Source of the DNA: an uncultured bacterium
Lineage (GTDB): Bacteria; Elusimicrobiota; Elusimicrobia; Elusimicrobiales; Elusimicrobiaceae
DNA: 64,000 bases
NCBI GenBank assembly: GCA_949291365.1
Contig: CASEVJ010000005.1
Coordinates: 62,001 to 126,000, forward strand
Direction: 5' to 3'
A program made the translations under genes and the position numbers. Within the stretch, counting starts at the first letter, position 1; each line of letters begins with the position of its first letter. Shown here in pieces: positions 17,966 to 26,483 of the stretch. The notes beneath the pieces are model-generated. The model was not told where the DNA came from. It searched no databases and saw only the letters and a list, made by a program, of their open reading frames with translations.

Positions 17966-17977
17966 ATTATTATTGTA
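17966..17977 (-). promoter_or_regulatory. nadE -10 box 6 nt from the ATG (leaderless candidate)
   Basis: Minus strand TACAAT (17977-17972), 6 nt, ATG at 17965. No Shine-Dalgarno. Confidence 0.5.
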
Positions 17978-18096
17978 CTATTTTGCCAAGCATACGCGCT
18001 GGTAAGACACCCTGTGTAGGCCGTTTACACTGCGCTCTACGGCAAGCGCCCGCCATTGGGAGCGCTGAAGGGAAAGAAAAAAATTTTTACATTATA

Positions 18097-18127
18097 TTGA
18101 CTTTTTTGTGCTAAAAAAAGTTACAAT
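18097..18127 (+). promoter_or_regulatory. Promoter of the surface repeat protein
   Basis: TTGACT (18097-18102) and TACAAT (18122-18127), spacing 19 bp (18 bp if TTACAA is used). AT-rich surroundings. Confidence 0.5.
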
Positions 18128-18164
18128 AATCAAGTCAGCAACTTAACAAAAGGAGAATGTGCGC

Positions 18165-18728
18165 ATGAAAAAACTAGTTCTTATGCTTGCTTTGGCTGTA
18201 GCGGCACTGCCGGCTATGGCTGCCAGCGGAGATGCAAACTTCAAACTCTCTCTGTGGGATCGTATTGCCGTGGGTATTCCCAATAACATTGACAGTGTGA
18301 CCGGTGTAGATTTAGGTATTGGCTCTGTGGCAGATCACGTTACCGGCGTGCAGTGGGATGTACTCTATGCCAACGCTAAAAATGATTTGACTGGTATACA
18401 ATGGGCGTGGGCATATACCGTTACTCCCCAGTTTACAGGTTTCCAAGCTGCCATCTATGCCAAATCTGACAGCTTTTTAGGGTTGCAATCGGGCCTTGTG
18501 GCGCAAAACACCCAGGATTTTACCGGTGTACAGTGGGGCGGTCTGAACTTGACTGATTCTTTTACCGGTGTGCAGCTGGGTTTTGTCAACGTTGCTAAAT
18601 CCGTCAAAGGATTGCAATGGGGTTTTGTCAACTATACCGAAGACATTTACGGTTTGCAGGTTGGCTTGCTCAACATTGCCCGCAACGGCTGGCTGCCTGC
18701 GATGGTTATCGTCAACGGCCGCTTCTAA
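18165..18728 (+). CDS. LA_2272-type surface repeat protein, secreted
   Basis: About 187 aa. Signal peptide MKKLVLMLALAVAALPAMAA. The mature part is built of about seven ~20-residue units ending in G-hydrophobic-Q/D-x-G, e.g. VTGVDLGIGSVADH, VTGVQWDVLYANAKND, LTGIQWAWAYTVTPQ, FTGVQWGGLNLTDS, FTGVQLGFVNVAKS, VKGLQWGFVNYTED, IYGLQVGLLNIARN. This is the pattern of LA_2272 surface repeat proteins, presumed outer-membrane or surface beta-structures of unknown function. ATG at 18165 was preferred over GTG at 18159 because AGGAG lies 9 nt upstream. Confidence 0.82.
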   Translation: MKKLVLMLALAVAALPAMAASGDANFKLSLWDRIAVGIPNNIDSVTGVDLGIGSVADHVTGVQWDVLYANAKNDLTGIQWAWAYTVTPQFTGFQAAIYAKSDSFLGLQSGLVAQNTQDFTGVQWGGLNLTDSFTGVQLGFVNVAKSVKGLQWGFVNYTEDIYGLQVGLLNIARNGWLPAMVIVNGRF

Positions 18729-18746
18729 TCCAAGCCCGTTTTAACA

Positions 18747-18773
18747 CCGCGCCCACAAGGCGCGGTTTTTTTT
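18747..18773 (+). terminator. Terminator of the surface repeat protein gene
   Basis: CCGCGCC / GGCGCGG stem, 5-nt loop, run of eight T. Confidence 0.85.
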
Positions 18774-18775
18774 GC

Positions 18776-18911
18776 TATAATATCTATAGGTTTATGACTG
18801 GCAGGGCGCAACCTGGTTGCAAATCAAAGTCCTTCCTCTCTTAAACCCGGGCAAAAGCCGCCGGGGAATCCCCTTCCCTAATTTTGGTTTACGCCCCACA
18901 AGGAGAGTATA
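18776..18911 (+). promoter_or_regulatory. rpsB promoter -10 and long leader
   Basis: TATAAT at 18776-18781 overlaps the end of the preceding T-run. The leader to rpsB is about 125 nt and contains a GCAACC/GGTTGC hairpin near its 5' end. S2 leaders are often autoregulated in other bacteria; here that is inference only. Confidence 0.5.
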
Positions 18912-19970
18912 ATGAGCAACGTATCCATGAAGTCTATGTTGGAAGCGGGTGTGCATTTTGGACACCAAACCTCCCGCTGGAACCCCAAAATGAGCCGTTT
19001 TATTTTCGGCGAACGCAACGGGGTGCATATCTTAGATTTACAGAAAACCGCCAAAGAACTCAAAAAGGCCTGCGCTTTTGTAAAAGAAGAAGCGAAGAAA
19101 GGTTCTAAATTTTTGTTCGTCGGCACGAAAAAACAAGCCCAGGAAGCTATCGCTACCGAAGCGGCCCGCGCCGATGTGTATTGCATTCACGAAAAATGGC
19201 TGGGCGGCACGCTGACCAACTTCCAAACCGTCAAAAAATCCATTGAACGGATGAACGAATTGGAAAAATGGGAAGCTTCCGGTGTATTTAAAGCCATTTC
19301 CAAAAAAGAAGCCAGCCGCTTGAGCAAAGAGCTCAACCGCTTGCAGAAATTGTTGGGCGGCATCCGCGAAATGAAAGTATTGCCGGATGTGGTGTTTGTC
19401 ATTGACCCGGTGGATACCGCCGGTGCCGTGCGCGAATCCCACGTGCTGGGTATTCCCGTGGTAGCCGTCTGCGACACCAACTGCGACCCCGATTTGATTG
19501 ACGTGCCCGTGCCGGGCAACGATGATGCGGCCCGCTCTATTAAACTGTTCTGCGCCGCCATTGCCGATGCCGTGTTAGAAGGCCGCGCCGAAGCCGAAGC
19601 CGCCAAACAGCCGGCCCAGGCCGCCGCTGCCCAAGAGGGCGAAGCCGCCCCGGCCAACCCGGCCATGGCCCAGGCCTTTGAAAACATTATGCTCGCCGGT
19701 GAAAAAGCCGAAGAAGCCAAAGCGGAAGCGAAAGAAGAAGTAAAGACCGAAGAAGTAAAAGAAGAACTCAAAGCCGAAGCCAAAGCGGAAGAAGTAAAAG
19801 AAGAAGCCGCCCCGGCTGAAGAGAAAAAGGCCAAAACCGCTAAAAAGACCACGGCTAAAAAACCGGCCGCTAAAAAAACTACGGCCAAAAAAACTACGGC
19901 TAAAAAAGCTGTAAAAGCCGAAGAAAAAGCGGAAGAAGCCAAAGAAGAACCCGCTGCTGAAGCAAAATAA
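18912..19970 (+). CDS. rpsB: 30S ribosomal protein S2 with a long Lys/Ala/Glu-rich tail
   Basis: The S2 core spans residues 1 to about 228: [94 protein letters not shown]. The remaining ~120 residues are low complexity: first Ala/Glu-rich repeats ([34 protein letters not shown]), then a basic histone-H1-like block ([20 protein letters not shown]), and finally an acidic end. Normal S2 is about 230-260 aa. SD AGGAG precedes the ATG; tsf follows after 65 nt. Confidence 0.95.
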   Translation: MSNVSMKSMLEAGVHFGHQTSRWNPKMSRFIFGERNGVHILDLQKTAKELKKACAFVKEEAKKGSKFLFVGTKKQAQEAIATEAARADVYCIHEKWLGGTLTNFQTVKKSIERMNELEKWEASGVFKAISKKEASRLSKELNRLQKLLGGIREMKVLPDVVFVIDPVDTAGAVRESHVLGIPVVAVCDTNCDPDLIDVPVPGNDDAARSIKLFCAAIADAVLEGRAEAEAAKQPAQAAAAQEGEAAPANPAMAQAFENIMLAGEKAEEAKAEAKEEVKTEEVKEELKAEAKAEEVKEEAAPAEEKKAKTAKKTTAKKPAAKKTTAKKTTAKKAVKAEEKAEEAKEEPAAEAK

Positions 19971-20035
19971 ATTTTGCTCTCCGGGCCGGCACGTTCCGGC
20001 CCGGACAACCGATTTATCTGGTTTAGGAGAACACA

Positions 20036-20860
20036 ATGTCTTTAGCTGAAAATATCAAAATTTTAAGAGAGAAAACGGGCGCCGGCCTCATGGCTTGCAA
20101 AAAAGCCCTGGAAGAAAATAACAACGATATGGAGCAGGCCGTCGTCGCTCTGCGCAAAAAAGGATTGGCCGATATGGCTAAACGCGCCGACAGAGCCACC
20201 AAAGAAGGCCGCGTCTCCGTCAAGACCGACGGCAAACGCTTCGCCATGGCCTACCTGGGCTGCGAAACGGACTTCGTGGCCAAAACGCCGGACTTTATTG
20301 CTTTGGCTGACGCCATTGCCGACTACGTCTTGCAACACCCCGAAATTGCCGACTATACGGCAGATGAACACATCAAAAGCATGATTGTGGAAAAAGCCCC
20401 CAAATTCGGCGAAAACACCACCTTCAAAGGCGCTTACAACTGGGTAGCTGCCGACGGCGATGTGATTGCCTCTTACGTCCACTCCGACAATAAAAAAGCT
20501 TCCTTGTTGGAAATGACCGCCACCGGCTGCAAAGACACCGAAAAAGTGCACGAGATTGCCCGCGGCTTGGCTATGCACACCGTAGGCATGCAGAGCATGT
20601 GGGTAGACGCCAAAGACATTCCGCAAGCCGACATTGACAAAGAACTGGACATCTACCGCACCCAAGCCAAAAATGAAGGCAAAGCCGACGAAATGATTGC
20701 CAAGATGTTGCCCGGCAAAATTAAAAAGTTCGCCAAAGAAACCTGCCTCTTGGAACAGCCGACCATTAAAGACAACAAGAAAACCGTTGCCGATTACCTG
20801 GCCGAAGAATCCAAAGCGCTGGGATGTGAACTAAAAGTTGTCCGTTTCGTTCGCTTCTAG
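20036..20860 (+). CDS. tsf: Translation elongation factor Ts
   Basis: Nucleotide-exchange factor for EF-Tu. 274 aa. N-terminal UBA-like domain ENIKILREKTGAGLMACKKALEENNNDMEQAVVALRKKGLADMAKRADRATKEGRV, then EF-Ts core VETDFVAKT-type block (GCETDFVAKTPDFIALADAIADYVLQ) and a second core repeat ending FVRF. SD AGGAG. Standard rpsB-tsf pair, closed by a terminator. Confidence 0.97.
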   Translation: MSLAENIKILREKTGAGLMACKKALEENNNDMEQAVVALRKKGLADMAKRADRATKEGRVSVKTDGKRFAMAYLGCETDFVAKTPDFIALADAIADYVLQHPEIADYTADEHIKSMIVEKAPKFGENTTFKGAYNWVAADGDVIASYVHSDNKKASLLEMTATGCKDTEKVHEIARGLAMHTVGMQSMWVDAKDIPQADIDKELDIYRTQAKNEGKADEMIAKMLPGKIKKFAKETCLLEQPTIKDNKKTVADYLAEESKALGCELKVVRFVRF

Positions 20861-20865
20861 TTTTT

Positions 20866-20890
20866 AAGCCCCTCGCAAGAGGGGCTTTTT
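20866..20890 (+). terminator. Terminator after tsf
   Basis: AAGCCCCTC / GAGGGGCTT stem with GCAA tetraloop and T-run, 6 bp after the stop. Confidence 0.85.
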
Positions 20891-21328
20891 TCTGCCCAGA
20901 TGAGTGCCCTGCGTCCGGGAAGAAAAGGGCCCCGCTGCTGGCTAATGGTGGCAGACCAAGTTCCGTCCGTGCCGCCAGCATCCAGCCCGTCTCTGCGGTA
21001 TATTTGATGTGTTTGCCGCCGGGCTTGCGGTGGGCTGTAGAAGGGGGTGCATTTTTCAGACGCAAGCCCTACCGGCCGCGCTAAAGCGTAACCGGCAGAC
21101 AACAGCGCCAACCAAAGACACCGCGTAGCCGTAGCCGTAGCCGTAGCCGTAGCCGTAGCCGTAGCCGTAGCCGTAGCCGTAGCCGTAGCCGTAAGCTAAT
21201 GCGGGACGGCGGGGTTTACGGCAGCGCCAGGGGCTGAAAATGTGGCAATAAAGAAGATATAGATAAATAGGAAAAAGTGTTTTTCCCCCCGTTTTTTGAT
21301 AGAATTAAAAAAACCCAAAGAGGATACC
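20891..21328. other. tsf-pyrH intergenic region
   Basis: About 440 bp. The first 230 bp carry short open frames but no recognisable protein or signal. A hexanucleotide microsatellite fills 21125-21190, and the last 100 bp are AT-rich and should hold the pyrH promoter (TAGAAT near 21300). Confidence 0.5.
21125..21190. repeat. (GTAGCC)11 perfect hexanucleotide microsatellite
   Basis: Eleven perfect copies of GTAGCC over 66 bp, followed by GTAAGC. On the minus strand it reads Gly-Tyr repeats in a frame without a convincing start. It lies about 140 bp upstream of the pyrH start. Confidence 0.95.
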
Positions 21329-22048
21329 ATGGTAAAAAAGAAACCCTGCAAAAGAAGAATTTTACTCAAACTTTCCGGTGAGGCCTTAAGCCAGGACGGC
21401 TGCCGGGGCGTAGACCCCAAACCGCTTAAAGACATCGCCCTTGAAATCGCCCAAGTGCACAAAACCGGCTGCCAGTTGGCCATTGTTATCGGCGGCGGGA
21501 ATATTTGGCGCGGTTTGCGCGACGGAGGCGGAGTCATTGACCGCGTCAATTCAGACAGTATGGGCATGCTGGCCACCGTCATCAACGCCATTGCCCTACA
21601 GTCTGCGCTGGAAGAAATTGGCATACCGACCCGGGTGCAAACTTCCGTCAACATCTATCAAATGGCAGAGCCGTTTGTGCGCCGACGCGCGCTGCGCCAC
21701 CTGGAAAAGGGCCGCATCGTCATTTTTGCAGGCGGCACGGGCAACCCCTATTTTACCACCGACAGCGCCGCTGCCCTGCGCGCCTCGGAAATTAACGCCG
21801 ATGTGCTCCTCAAAGCCACGCAGGTAGACGGCGTTTACGACAGCGACCCCAAGAAAAACCCCAAAGCCAAACGCATTAAAAAGATTTCTTTTAAAGACAC
21901 CATCGCCAAACACCTGCAGTTTATGGATACGGCCGCTTTGGCTATCTGCATGGAAAACAAAGTGCCGGTGCAAGTGTTCAACCTGCACAAAAAAGGCAAT
22001 ATTAAACGCGCCGTCTGCGGGGAGGATATCGGCACGGTCATTTATTGA
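21329..22048 (+). CDS. pyrH: UMP kinase
   Basis: Phosphorylates UMP to UDP (amino-acid-kinase fold, bacterial-specific). About 239 aa. RILLKLSGEALSQDG (P-loop-like), VIGGGNIWRGL, DRVNSDSMGMLATVINA, IFAGGTGNPYFTTDSAAALRA, ATQVDGVYDSDPKKNP, DTAALAICMENKVPVQVFNL. ATG 21329 was chosen because AGAGGAT lies 6-7 nt upstream and the family starts there. It follows rpsB-tsf and precedes frr in the common bacterial order. Confidence 0.96.
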   Translation: MVKKKPCKRRILLKLSGEALSQDGCRGVDPKPLKDIALEIAQVHKTGCQLAIVIGGGNIWRGLRDGGGVIDRVNSDSMGMLATVINAIALQSALEEIGIPTRVQTSVNIYQMAEPFVRRRALRHLEKGRIVIFAGGTGNPYFTTDSAAALRASEINADVLLKATQVDGVYDSDPKKNPKAKRIKKISFKDTIAKHLQFMDTAALAICMENKVPVQVFNLHKKGNIKRAVCGEDIGTVIY

Positions 22049-22114
22049 CGGCGCCGGCTGACGCATAAGCGACGGAATTGGTATAATAAAATATCTTTAC
22101 ATACAGAGGATTTT

Positions 22115-22678
22115 ATGGAAGCAATTAACGAATTTATCAGCAAAGGCAAAACCGAAATGGCCACCCATGTGGAGAAACTCCGCCAAGATTTGTCCACTAT
22201 CCGCACCGGACGCGCCAGCGCGCAGCTGCTGGAAAATATCCGCGTAGAATATTACGGCACCCCCACCCCGCTCAAACAAATGGCGATGATTAACGTGTTG
22301 GACGCCAAAACGCTGGAAATCCAGCCGTGGGACATTTCTTCTTTAAACGATATTGACAAAGCCCTGCAAAAGGCCGATTTGGGCGCCAGCCCGGTTAACG
22401 ACGGCAAAGTGGTGCGCATTACCTTGCCTTCCATGACCGAAGACCGCCGCAAAACCCTGGCTAAAAATATATCCAAGATGAGTGAAGATTTCAAAGTGGC
22501 CGTACGCAACACCCGCCGCGACATTTTGGAAAAAGTCAAAAAAGCCCAAAAAGCCGGCGAAGTAACCGAAGACGACCTCAAACGCTACGAAGCCGACGTG
22601 CAAAAAGCCACCGACGCCAATATTGCAAATATTGATAAATTGGTAGCGGAAAAAGAAGCCGAAATCATGAAAGTCTGA
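22115..22678 (+). CDS. frr: Ribosome recycling factor
   Basis: Splits post-termination ribosomes with EF-G. 187 aa. TEMATHVEKLRQDLSTIRTGRASAQLLENIRVEYYGTPTPLKQMAMINVLDAKTLEIQPWD is the family core; VRITLPSMTEDRRKTLAK and VRNTRRDILEKVKKAQK follow. SD GAGGAT upstream; a TATAAT at 22082-22087 suggests its own promoter in addition to read-through from pyrH. Confidence 0.97.
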   Translation: MEAINEFISKGKTEMATHVEKLRQDLSTIRTGRASAQLLENIRVEYYGTPTPLKQMAMINVLDAKTLEIQPWDISSLNDIDKALQKADLGASPVNDGKVVRITLPSMTEDRRKTLAKNISKMSEDFKVAVRNTRRDILEKVKKAQKAGEVTEDDLKRYEADVQKATDANIANIDKLVAEKEAEIMKV

Positions 22679-22736
22679 TCGGCCCTGCGCGGCTGTGCAG
22701 CGGCCGCTCTTGGCTGGGATATTTAGCAAACACCTC

Positions 22737-22766
22737 AAAACGCTCCGGGAAACCGGAGCGTTTTTT
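22737..22766 (+). terminator. Terminator of frr
   Basis: AAAACGCTCCGG / CCGGAGCGTTTT stem with GAAA loop and T-run. Confidence 0.85.
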
Positions 22767-22804
22767 ATATGCTTTCCACAAAAACCTCAACAAGAAAGGC
22801 CCTG

Positions 22805-22955
22805 TCCAAACGAAAAACTTGCTTTTCATGCTGGCATTTGGAACAGAAAAAAATGAGCCAATAAAAACCCAGGAACAAATCCGAACGAAGAACTTGTTTT
22901 CATACCAGCGTTTGAGATCAAAAAAAATAAGCCAATAAAAACCCGGGGGCAAATC
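22805..22955. repeat. Two tandem 75-bp imperfect repeats (family B)
   Basis: Copies start at 22805 and 22880. Shared segments: CCxAACGAAxAACTTG at the head and AAGCCAATAAAAACCC / GAGCCAATAAAAACCC at the end. A third head (TCCGCAACG) begins at 22954. No coding potential that I can support. Confidence 0.75.
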
Positions 22956-23000
22956 CGCAACGTTTTTTATCCCGCCGGCAGCAAGCAAGTTCCCACGCGC

Positions 23001-23031
23001 AAAAATCCCCGCTTTTATCAGCGGGGATTTT
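23001..23031 (-). terminator. Terminator of typA
   Basis: AATCCCCGC / GCGGGGATT stem with T-runs on both sides, about 95 bp beyond the typA stop. Confidence 0.7.
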
Positions 23032-23123
23032 GTCAGCAACAGAAATATACTTTATACAGCTAACCGTGTTCCCGTATACGCAGACGGCTTTTGAGCCGCG
23101 GTGCTGCGTAAAGGGTGGGGCTG

Positions 23124-24974
23124 TTATGCCGCTTCGCCTTCCAGCATTTTCTCTTCGGCAATAGCGGCACGCTTGCGCAGGTGGTGCACCAAAATCTTTT
23201 TGCGCAGGCGCAGGGACTTGGGCGTAATTTCCACCAGCTCGTCCGGAGCGATGTATTCCACCGCCTGTTCCAAGCTCATCTGGCGCGGTGGGGTGAGTGT
23301 ATAGGATTCGTCACTGGAAGAGCTGCGCATATTGCTTAAATGTTTTGCTTTGCAGGGGTTGACCACCAAGTCATTGTCGCGGGAATTTTCCCCCACAATC
23401 TGGCCTCCGTACACTTTTTCGCCGGGGCCCAAAAACAGCTCTCCGCCGTTTTCCAGCGCAAACAGCGCATAGGCGGTAGTTACGCCGTCCTCTTTAGCCA
23501 CCAGCACGCCGTTGTGGCGAAGGGGCGGCAAGTTGACCTTGGGGTAAAAGCCGTTAAAGCTGTGGTGCATAATGCCGGTGCCGCGGGTGCCGGTCAAAAA
23601 GTCGTTTTTAAAACCAATCAGCGCACGGGACGGAATTAAATATTCCAGCCGTAGGCGGTCTTGGCCTTCAGCCACCATATTTTCCAGCCGCGCGGCCCGC
23701 TGGCCCACCAGCGTAAACACCGCGCCCTGATATTCGGATTTAATATCCAAGACCAAATATTCCATTGGCTCCAGGATTTGCCCGTTTTCTTCTTTATAAA
23801 TCACTTCCGGGGAGGATACCGCTAGCTCAAACCCCTCGCGGCGCATATTTTCAATCAGCACCGTCAAGTGCAGCTCCCCGCGGCCGTATACTTTAAATTT
23901 ACCTTCGCCTTCCAGCGGCACCACTTTCAGCCCCACGTTGGTCTGGGCTTCTTTTTCCAGGCGGTTTTTGAGGTGGCGGCTGGTCACAAATTTGCCTTCC
24001 TGACCGGAGAAGGGGCTGTCGTTAACCATAAAGTCCATAGACATCGTCGGCTCGTCAATAGCCAGCGGCGGCAGCGGCATAGGGAAATCGGGCTGGCAGA
24101 CCGTGTCGCCCACGTCCACCCCTTCCAACCCGGCAATAGACACAATGTCGCCGGCTTGAGCGCTTTCCACCTCTTTTTTGCCAAGCCCTTCAAACATTTC
24201 TATTTTGACGGCCTTAGCGGGTATTTGTTTGCCGTCGTGGTGAATAAGCACCACGCTCTGCCCGCGGGTAATTTTGCCGGCCAAAATGCGGCCAATACCG
24301 ACGTGACCCAAAAAGTTGTTGTAGTCCAGCATGGTGACCTGCATTTGCAGCGGGTCGTCCGGCATAGCCACCGGGGCAGGCACATGGGAAATAATGGTGT
24401 CTAAAAGCGGGGCAATATCTTTGCCTTTTTCTTCCATTTTCACGCTGGCCCAGCCCTCACGGCCGGAAGCGTACAGAATAGGGAAATCCAGCTGTTCGTC
24501 GGTAGCGCCCAGCTCCATAAACAGGTTAAACACTTCGTCCACCACTTCGCTGGGGCGGATATGTTCGCGGTCCATTTTATTGATAACCACAATCGGGCGC
24601 AAGCCCAAAGCCAGCGCTTTGCGCAGCACAAAGCGGGTCTGCGGCATGGGGCCTTCCACCGCGTCCACCATGAGGATAGCGCCGTCCACCATGCGCAGCA
24701 CGCGCTCCACTTCACTGCCGAAGTCAGCGTGTCCCGGGGTGTCTACGATATTGATGGTATGGTCTTTATATTTTACAGACGTGCATTTGGCTAAAATGGT
24801 AATGCCGCGCTCCCGCTCCAAGGGGTTGGAGTCCAGCACAGTTTCCTGTGCCTGGTCGTCTTTTACATTAAACTCGCCGGCCAGTTTTAAAAGGGCGTCC
24901 ACGACGGTCGTTTTGCCGTGGTCTACGTGGGCGATGATAGCCACATTGCGTACGTCACTGCGAACATTGCTCAT
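23124..24974 (-). CDS. typA: Ribosome-associated GTPase TypA/BipA
   Basis: Translational GTPase that acts on 50S assembly and stress adaptation. 616 aa. G1 [10 protein letters not shown]2 [12 protein letters not shown]3 [17 protein letters not shown]4 NKMDRE; C-terminal domain with [31 protein letters not shown] and [55 protein letters not shown], diagnostic for TypA rather than EF-G or LepA. SD AGAAAGAAG upstream. Monocistronic. Confidence 0.96.
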   Translation of the reverse strand: MSNVRSDVRNVAIIAHVDHGKTTVVDALLKLAGEFNVKDDQAQETVLDSNPLERERGITILAKCTSVKYKDHTINIVDTPGHADFGSEVERVLRMVDGAILMVDAVEGPMPQTRFVLRKALALGLRPIVVINKMDREHIRPSEVVDEVFNLFMELGATDEQLDFPILYASGREGWASVKMEEKGKDIAPLLDTIISHVPAPVAMPDDPLQMQVTMLDYNNFLGHVGIGRILAGKITRGQSVVLIHHDGKQIPAKAVKIEMFEGLGKKEVESAQAGDIVSIAGLEGVDVGDTVCQPDFPMPLPPLAIDEPTMSMDFMVNDSPFSGQEGKFVTSRHLKNRLEKEAQTNVGLKVVPLEGEGKFKVYGRGELHLTVLIENMRREGFELAVSSPEVIYKEENGQILEPMEYLVLDIKSEYQGAVFTLVGQRAARLENMVAEGQDRLRLEYLIPSRALIGFKNDFLTGTRGTGIMHHSFNGFYPKVNLPPLRHNGVLVAKEDGVTTAYALFALENGGELFLGPGEKVYGGQIVGENSRDNDLVVNPCKAKHLSNMRSSSSDESYTLTPPRQMSLEQAVEYIAPDELVEITPKSLRLRKKILVHHLRKRAAIAEEKMLEGEAA

Positions 24975-25473
24975 AAATTCTTCTTTCTTCCGTAACTTAA
25001 AATTTCAGCAAAAAATAACCTCACCGCTGCGCAGGAGGTTTTTGTCTGCGGGTTTTCCGCTTTCTTTCACTTTGCAGATAATATATTTTATCATTTTCGC
25101 GCGCGTACGAAAAGCCGCCTTTTCTTCCCCCCGTCACAGCTTCCCCCAGACGCTTCTTGCATTTGCCCGCATACTTCAACCTGCGACCACGCACCGCGCC
25201 GCCGCTTCTGTTTGCCGCCGCAGGAAAGGGAAAGCCGAATTTTTCAGAAAGGCCACAAATAACAGTTTTGCCCGCGCCCCGAGTATTCGGCAAGACGCAC
25301 AGCCGCAACTCGCGCCGCCGCTTCTTGTATTTGCCCGCGCCCCTCAAGTCCCGCCGCGCACGCCGCTTCCCGTATTTGCCCGTACGTTTCAAACTGCCCC
25401 CCGCACCGCGCCGAACGCCGCGCCCACGTTTTCTGCTTTGTGAATCACTTGCCGGAGCCGGGCGTATTTTTAT
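24975..25473. other. typA-25486 intergenic region with decayed basic-codon repeats
   Basis: About 500 bp, C-rich on the plus strand. A ~34-bp element CGCTTCTTGxATTTGCCCG...TTCAA recurs at about 25151, 25319 and 25365. On the minus strand the elements read as RxxGKYxKRR units in one frame, but the ORF has no ribosome-binding site and no family; I regard it as non-coding. Confidence 0.5.
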
Positions 25474-25485
25474 TATAATGGGAAT
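25474..25485 (+). promoter_or_regulatory. -10 box 6 nt from the ATG of the gene at 25486 (leaderless candidate)
   Basis: TATAAT (25474-25479), GGGAAT, then ATG 25486. No ribosome-binding site. Confidence 0.55.
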
Positions 25486-26121
25486 ATGGACAGATTACTC
25501 TCTATCCTTCTGGGTATAGCCATTTTATATGTGTTTTACGCACTGGGGATAAAAAAATGGGATTACACATCCCAGGCCAAACGCGACGAAGAAAAGGAAC
25601 GCCTGAAAAAGGCGGGGCTTTCCACGCGCTATTATTTTATCCCGGAGAAGCGCCTGTTGCTTTTCAATATAATCAGCGGAGGGCTTTTTCTGTTCTATTG
25701 GTCTTTTAAACAATGGCAGGCCGTAACAGCCGGATTCAAAAATACGGACGGTACTTCTTTAAAATACCCCCCCTGGCTGCGCGCCGTGTGTACGTTCCTT
25801 TCTTTTTATCAATTAAACGCCATTATCAACCGCACCTGCCGCTATATGCGCAAGCGTCCCACCCTCTCCCCTGTTTTTTGGGGAACGGCTTTGTGGGCGG
25901 GCTTTGCGGCGGTTTGGGTGCCGGCACTTCCCACCGGGGGGCGCATAGCAGGAGCGTTGTTTTTTATACTGGCTCCGTACGTTTTACAGCGGCGCATCAA
26001 TGCCTTGCCCAAAGAGCTTCCCCCCACCCGCGTCAAACTGCCTGAAATACTGTGGCTGCTGTTCTGCTGGGCCGCTTTAGCAGGGATTGGGCTGCTGTGT
26101 AAACGCCTGGGGCTAATGTAA
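25486..26121 (+). CDS. Integral membrane protein of unknown function
   Basis: 211 aa, about five hydrophobic segments: 4-22 (LLSILLGIAILYVFYALGI), about 58-75 (LLLFNIISGGLFLFYWSF), about 128-145 (PVFWGTALWAGFAAVWVPAL), about 150-165 (GALFFILAPYVLQ), about 185-205 (ILWLLFCWAALAGIGLLC). A charged loop (SQAKRDEEKERLKKAGLSTRYYFIPEKR) follows the first segment. No family recognised. Leaderless-type promoter; followed by about 360 bp without genes. Confidence 0.75.
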   Translation: MDRLLSILLGIAILYVFYALGIKKWDYTSQAKRDEEKERLKKAGLSTRYYFIPEKRLLLFNIISGGLFLFYWSFKQWQAVTAGFKNTDGTSLKYPPWLRAVCTFLSFYQLNAIINRTCRYMRKRPTLSPVFWGTALWAGFAAVWVPALPTGGRIAGALFFILAPYVLQRRINALPKELPPTRVKLPEILWLLFCWAALAGIGLLCKRLGLM

Positions 26122-26440
26122 GGCCGATATCCCCACAGCCAACCAGCTTATTTTCCAACAATAGAAACTCTCTGCTGCCTATTTCCGCGGGCAGATGAGA
26201 TTTAAAGCAAAAATAAATTGGCGCCGTTTGCGCAACCGCTATTTCCCGGCTACCCGCCTTTACCTATTCTTTCCGCCGGGCCAAGCTATAAAGAGCCCCC
26301 GCTCTCTTGTGCCGCAAAGCGCCTCTATGCCTGCGCCGCAGCGTCAGCGCAGGTGCGTGATCACCCCTTGCGGCTCCCCGGGCGGACGCCCGGAGTTTAC
26401 AGGGATAGGTATTTCTCAAATCCCGGGAATTTACACATAA
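26122..26440. other. Gene-free stretch 26122-26440
   Basis: About 320 bp between the membrane protein and the GGGtGRT terminator. Open frames on the plus strand lack ribosome-binding sites and familiar motifs. I see no RNA gene and no repeat. Confidence 0.5.
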
Positions 26441-26469
26441 AAAAGCCGCCCCGTAAGAGGCGGCTTTTT
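26441..26469 (-). terminator. Terminator of the Fe-S scaffold / GGGtGRT operon
   Basis: AAAAGCCGCC / GGCGGCTTTT stem with flanking T-run on the minus strand. Confidence 0.8.
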
Positions 26470-26483
26470 ACAACAAAAACAGC

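Noticed and set aside
18017..18050. Another TRGGYC element before the surface repeat protein
   Set aside because: TAGGCC at 18017 has no proper second half-site; the nearest is TACGGC at 22 bp, and its distance to the gene is larger.
20857..21111. 84-codon minus-strand ORF after tsf
   Set aside because: Reads through the tsf terminator and has no ribosome-binding site or recognisable domain.
25021..25392. Basic repeat ORF (RxxGKYxKRR) on the minus strand
   Set aside because: No ribosome-binding site; repeat units out of regular phase; no family.
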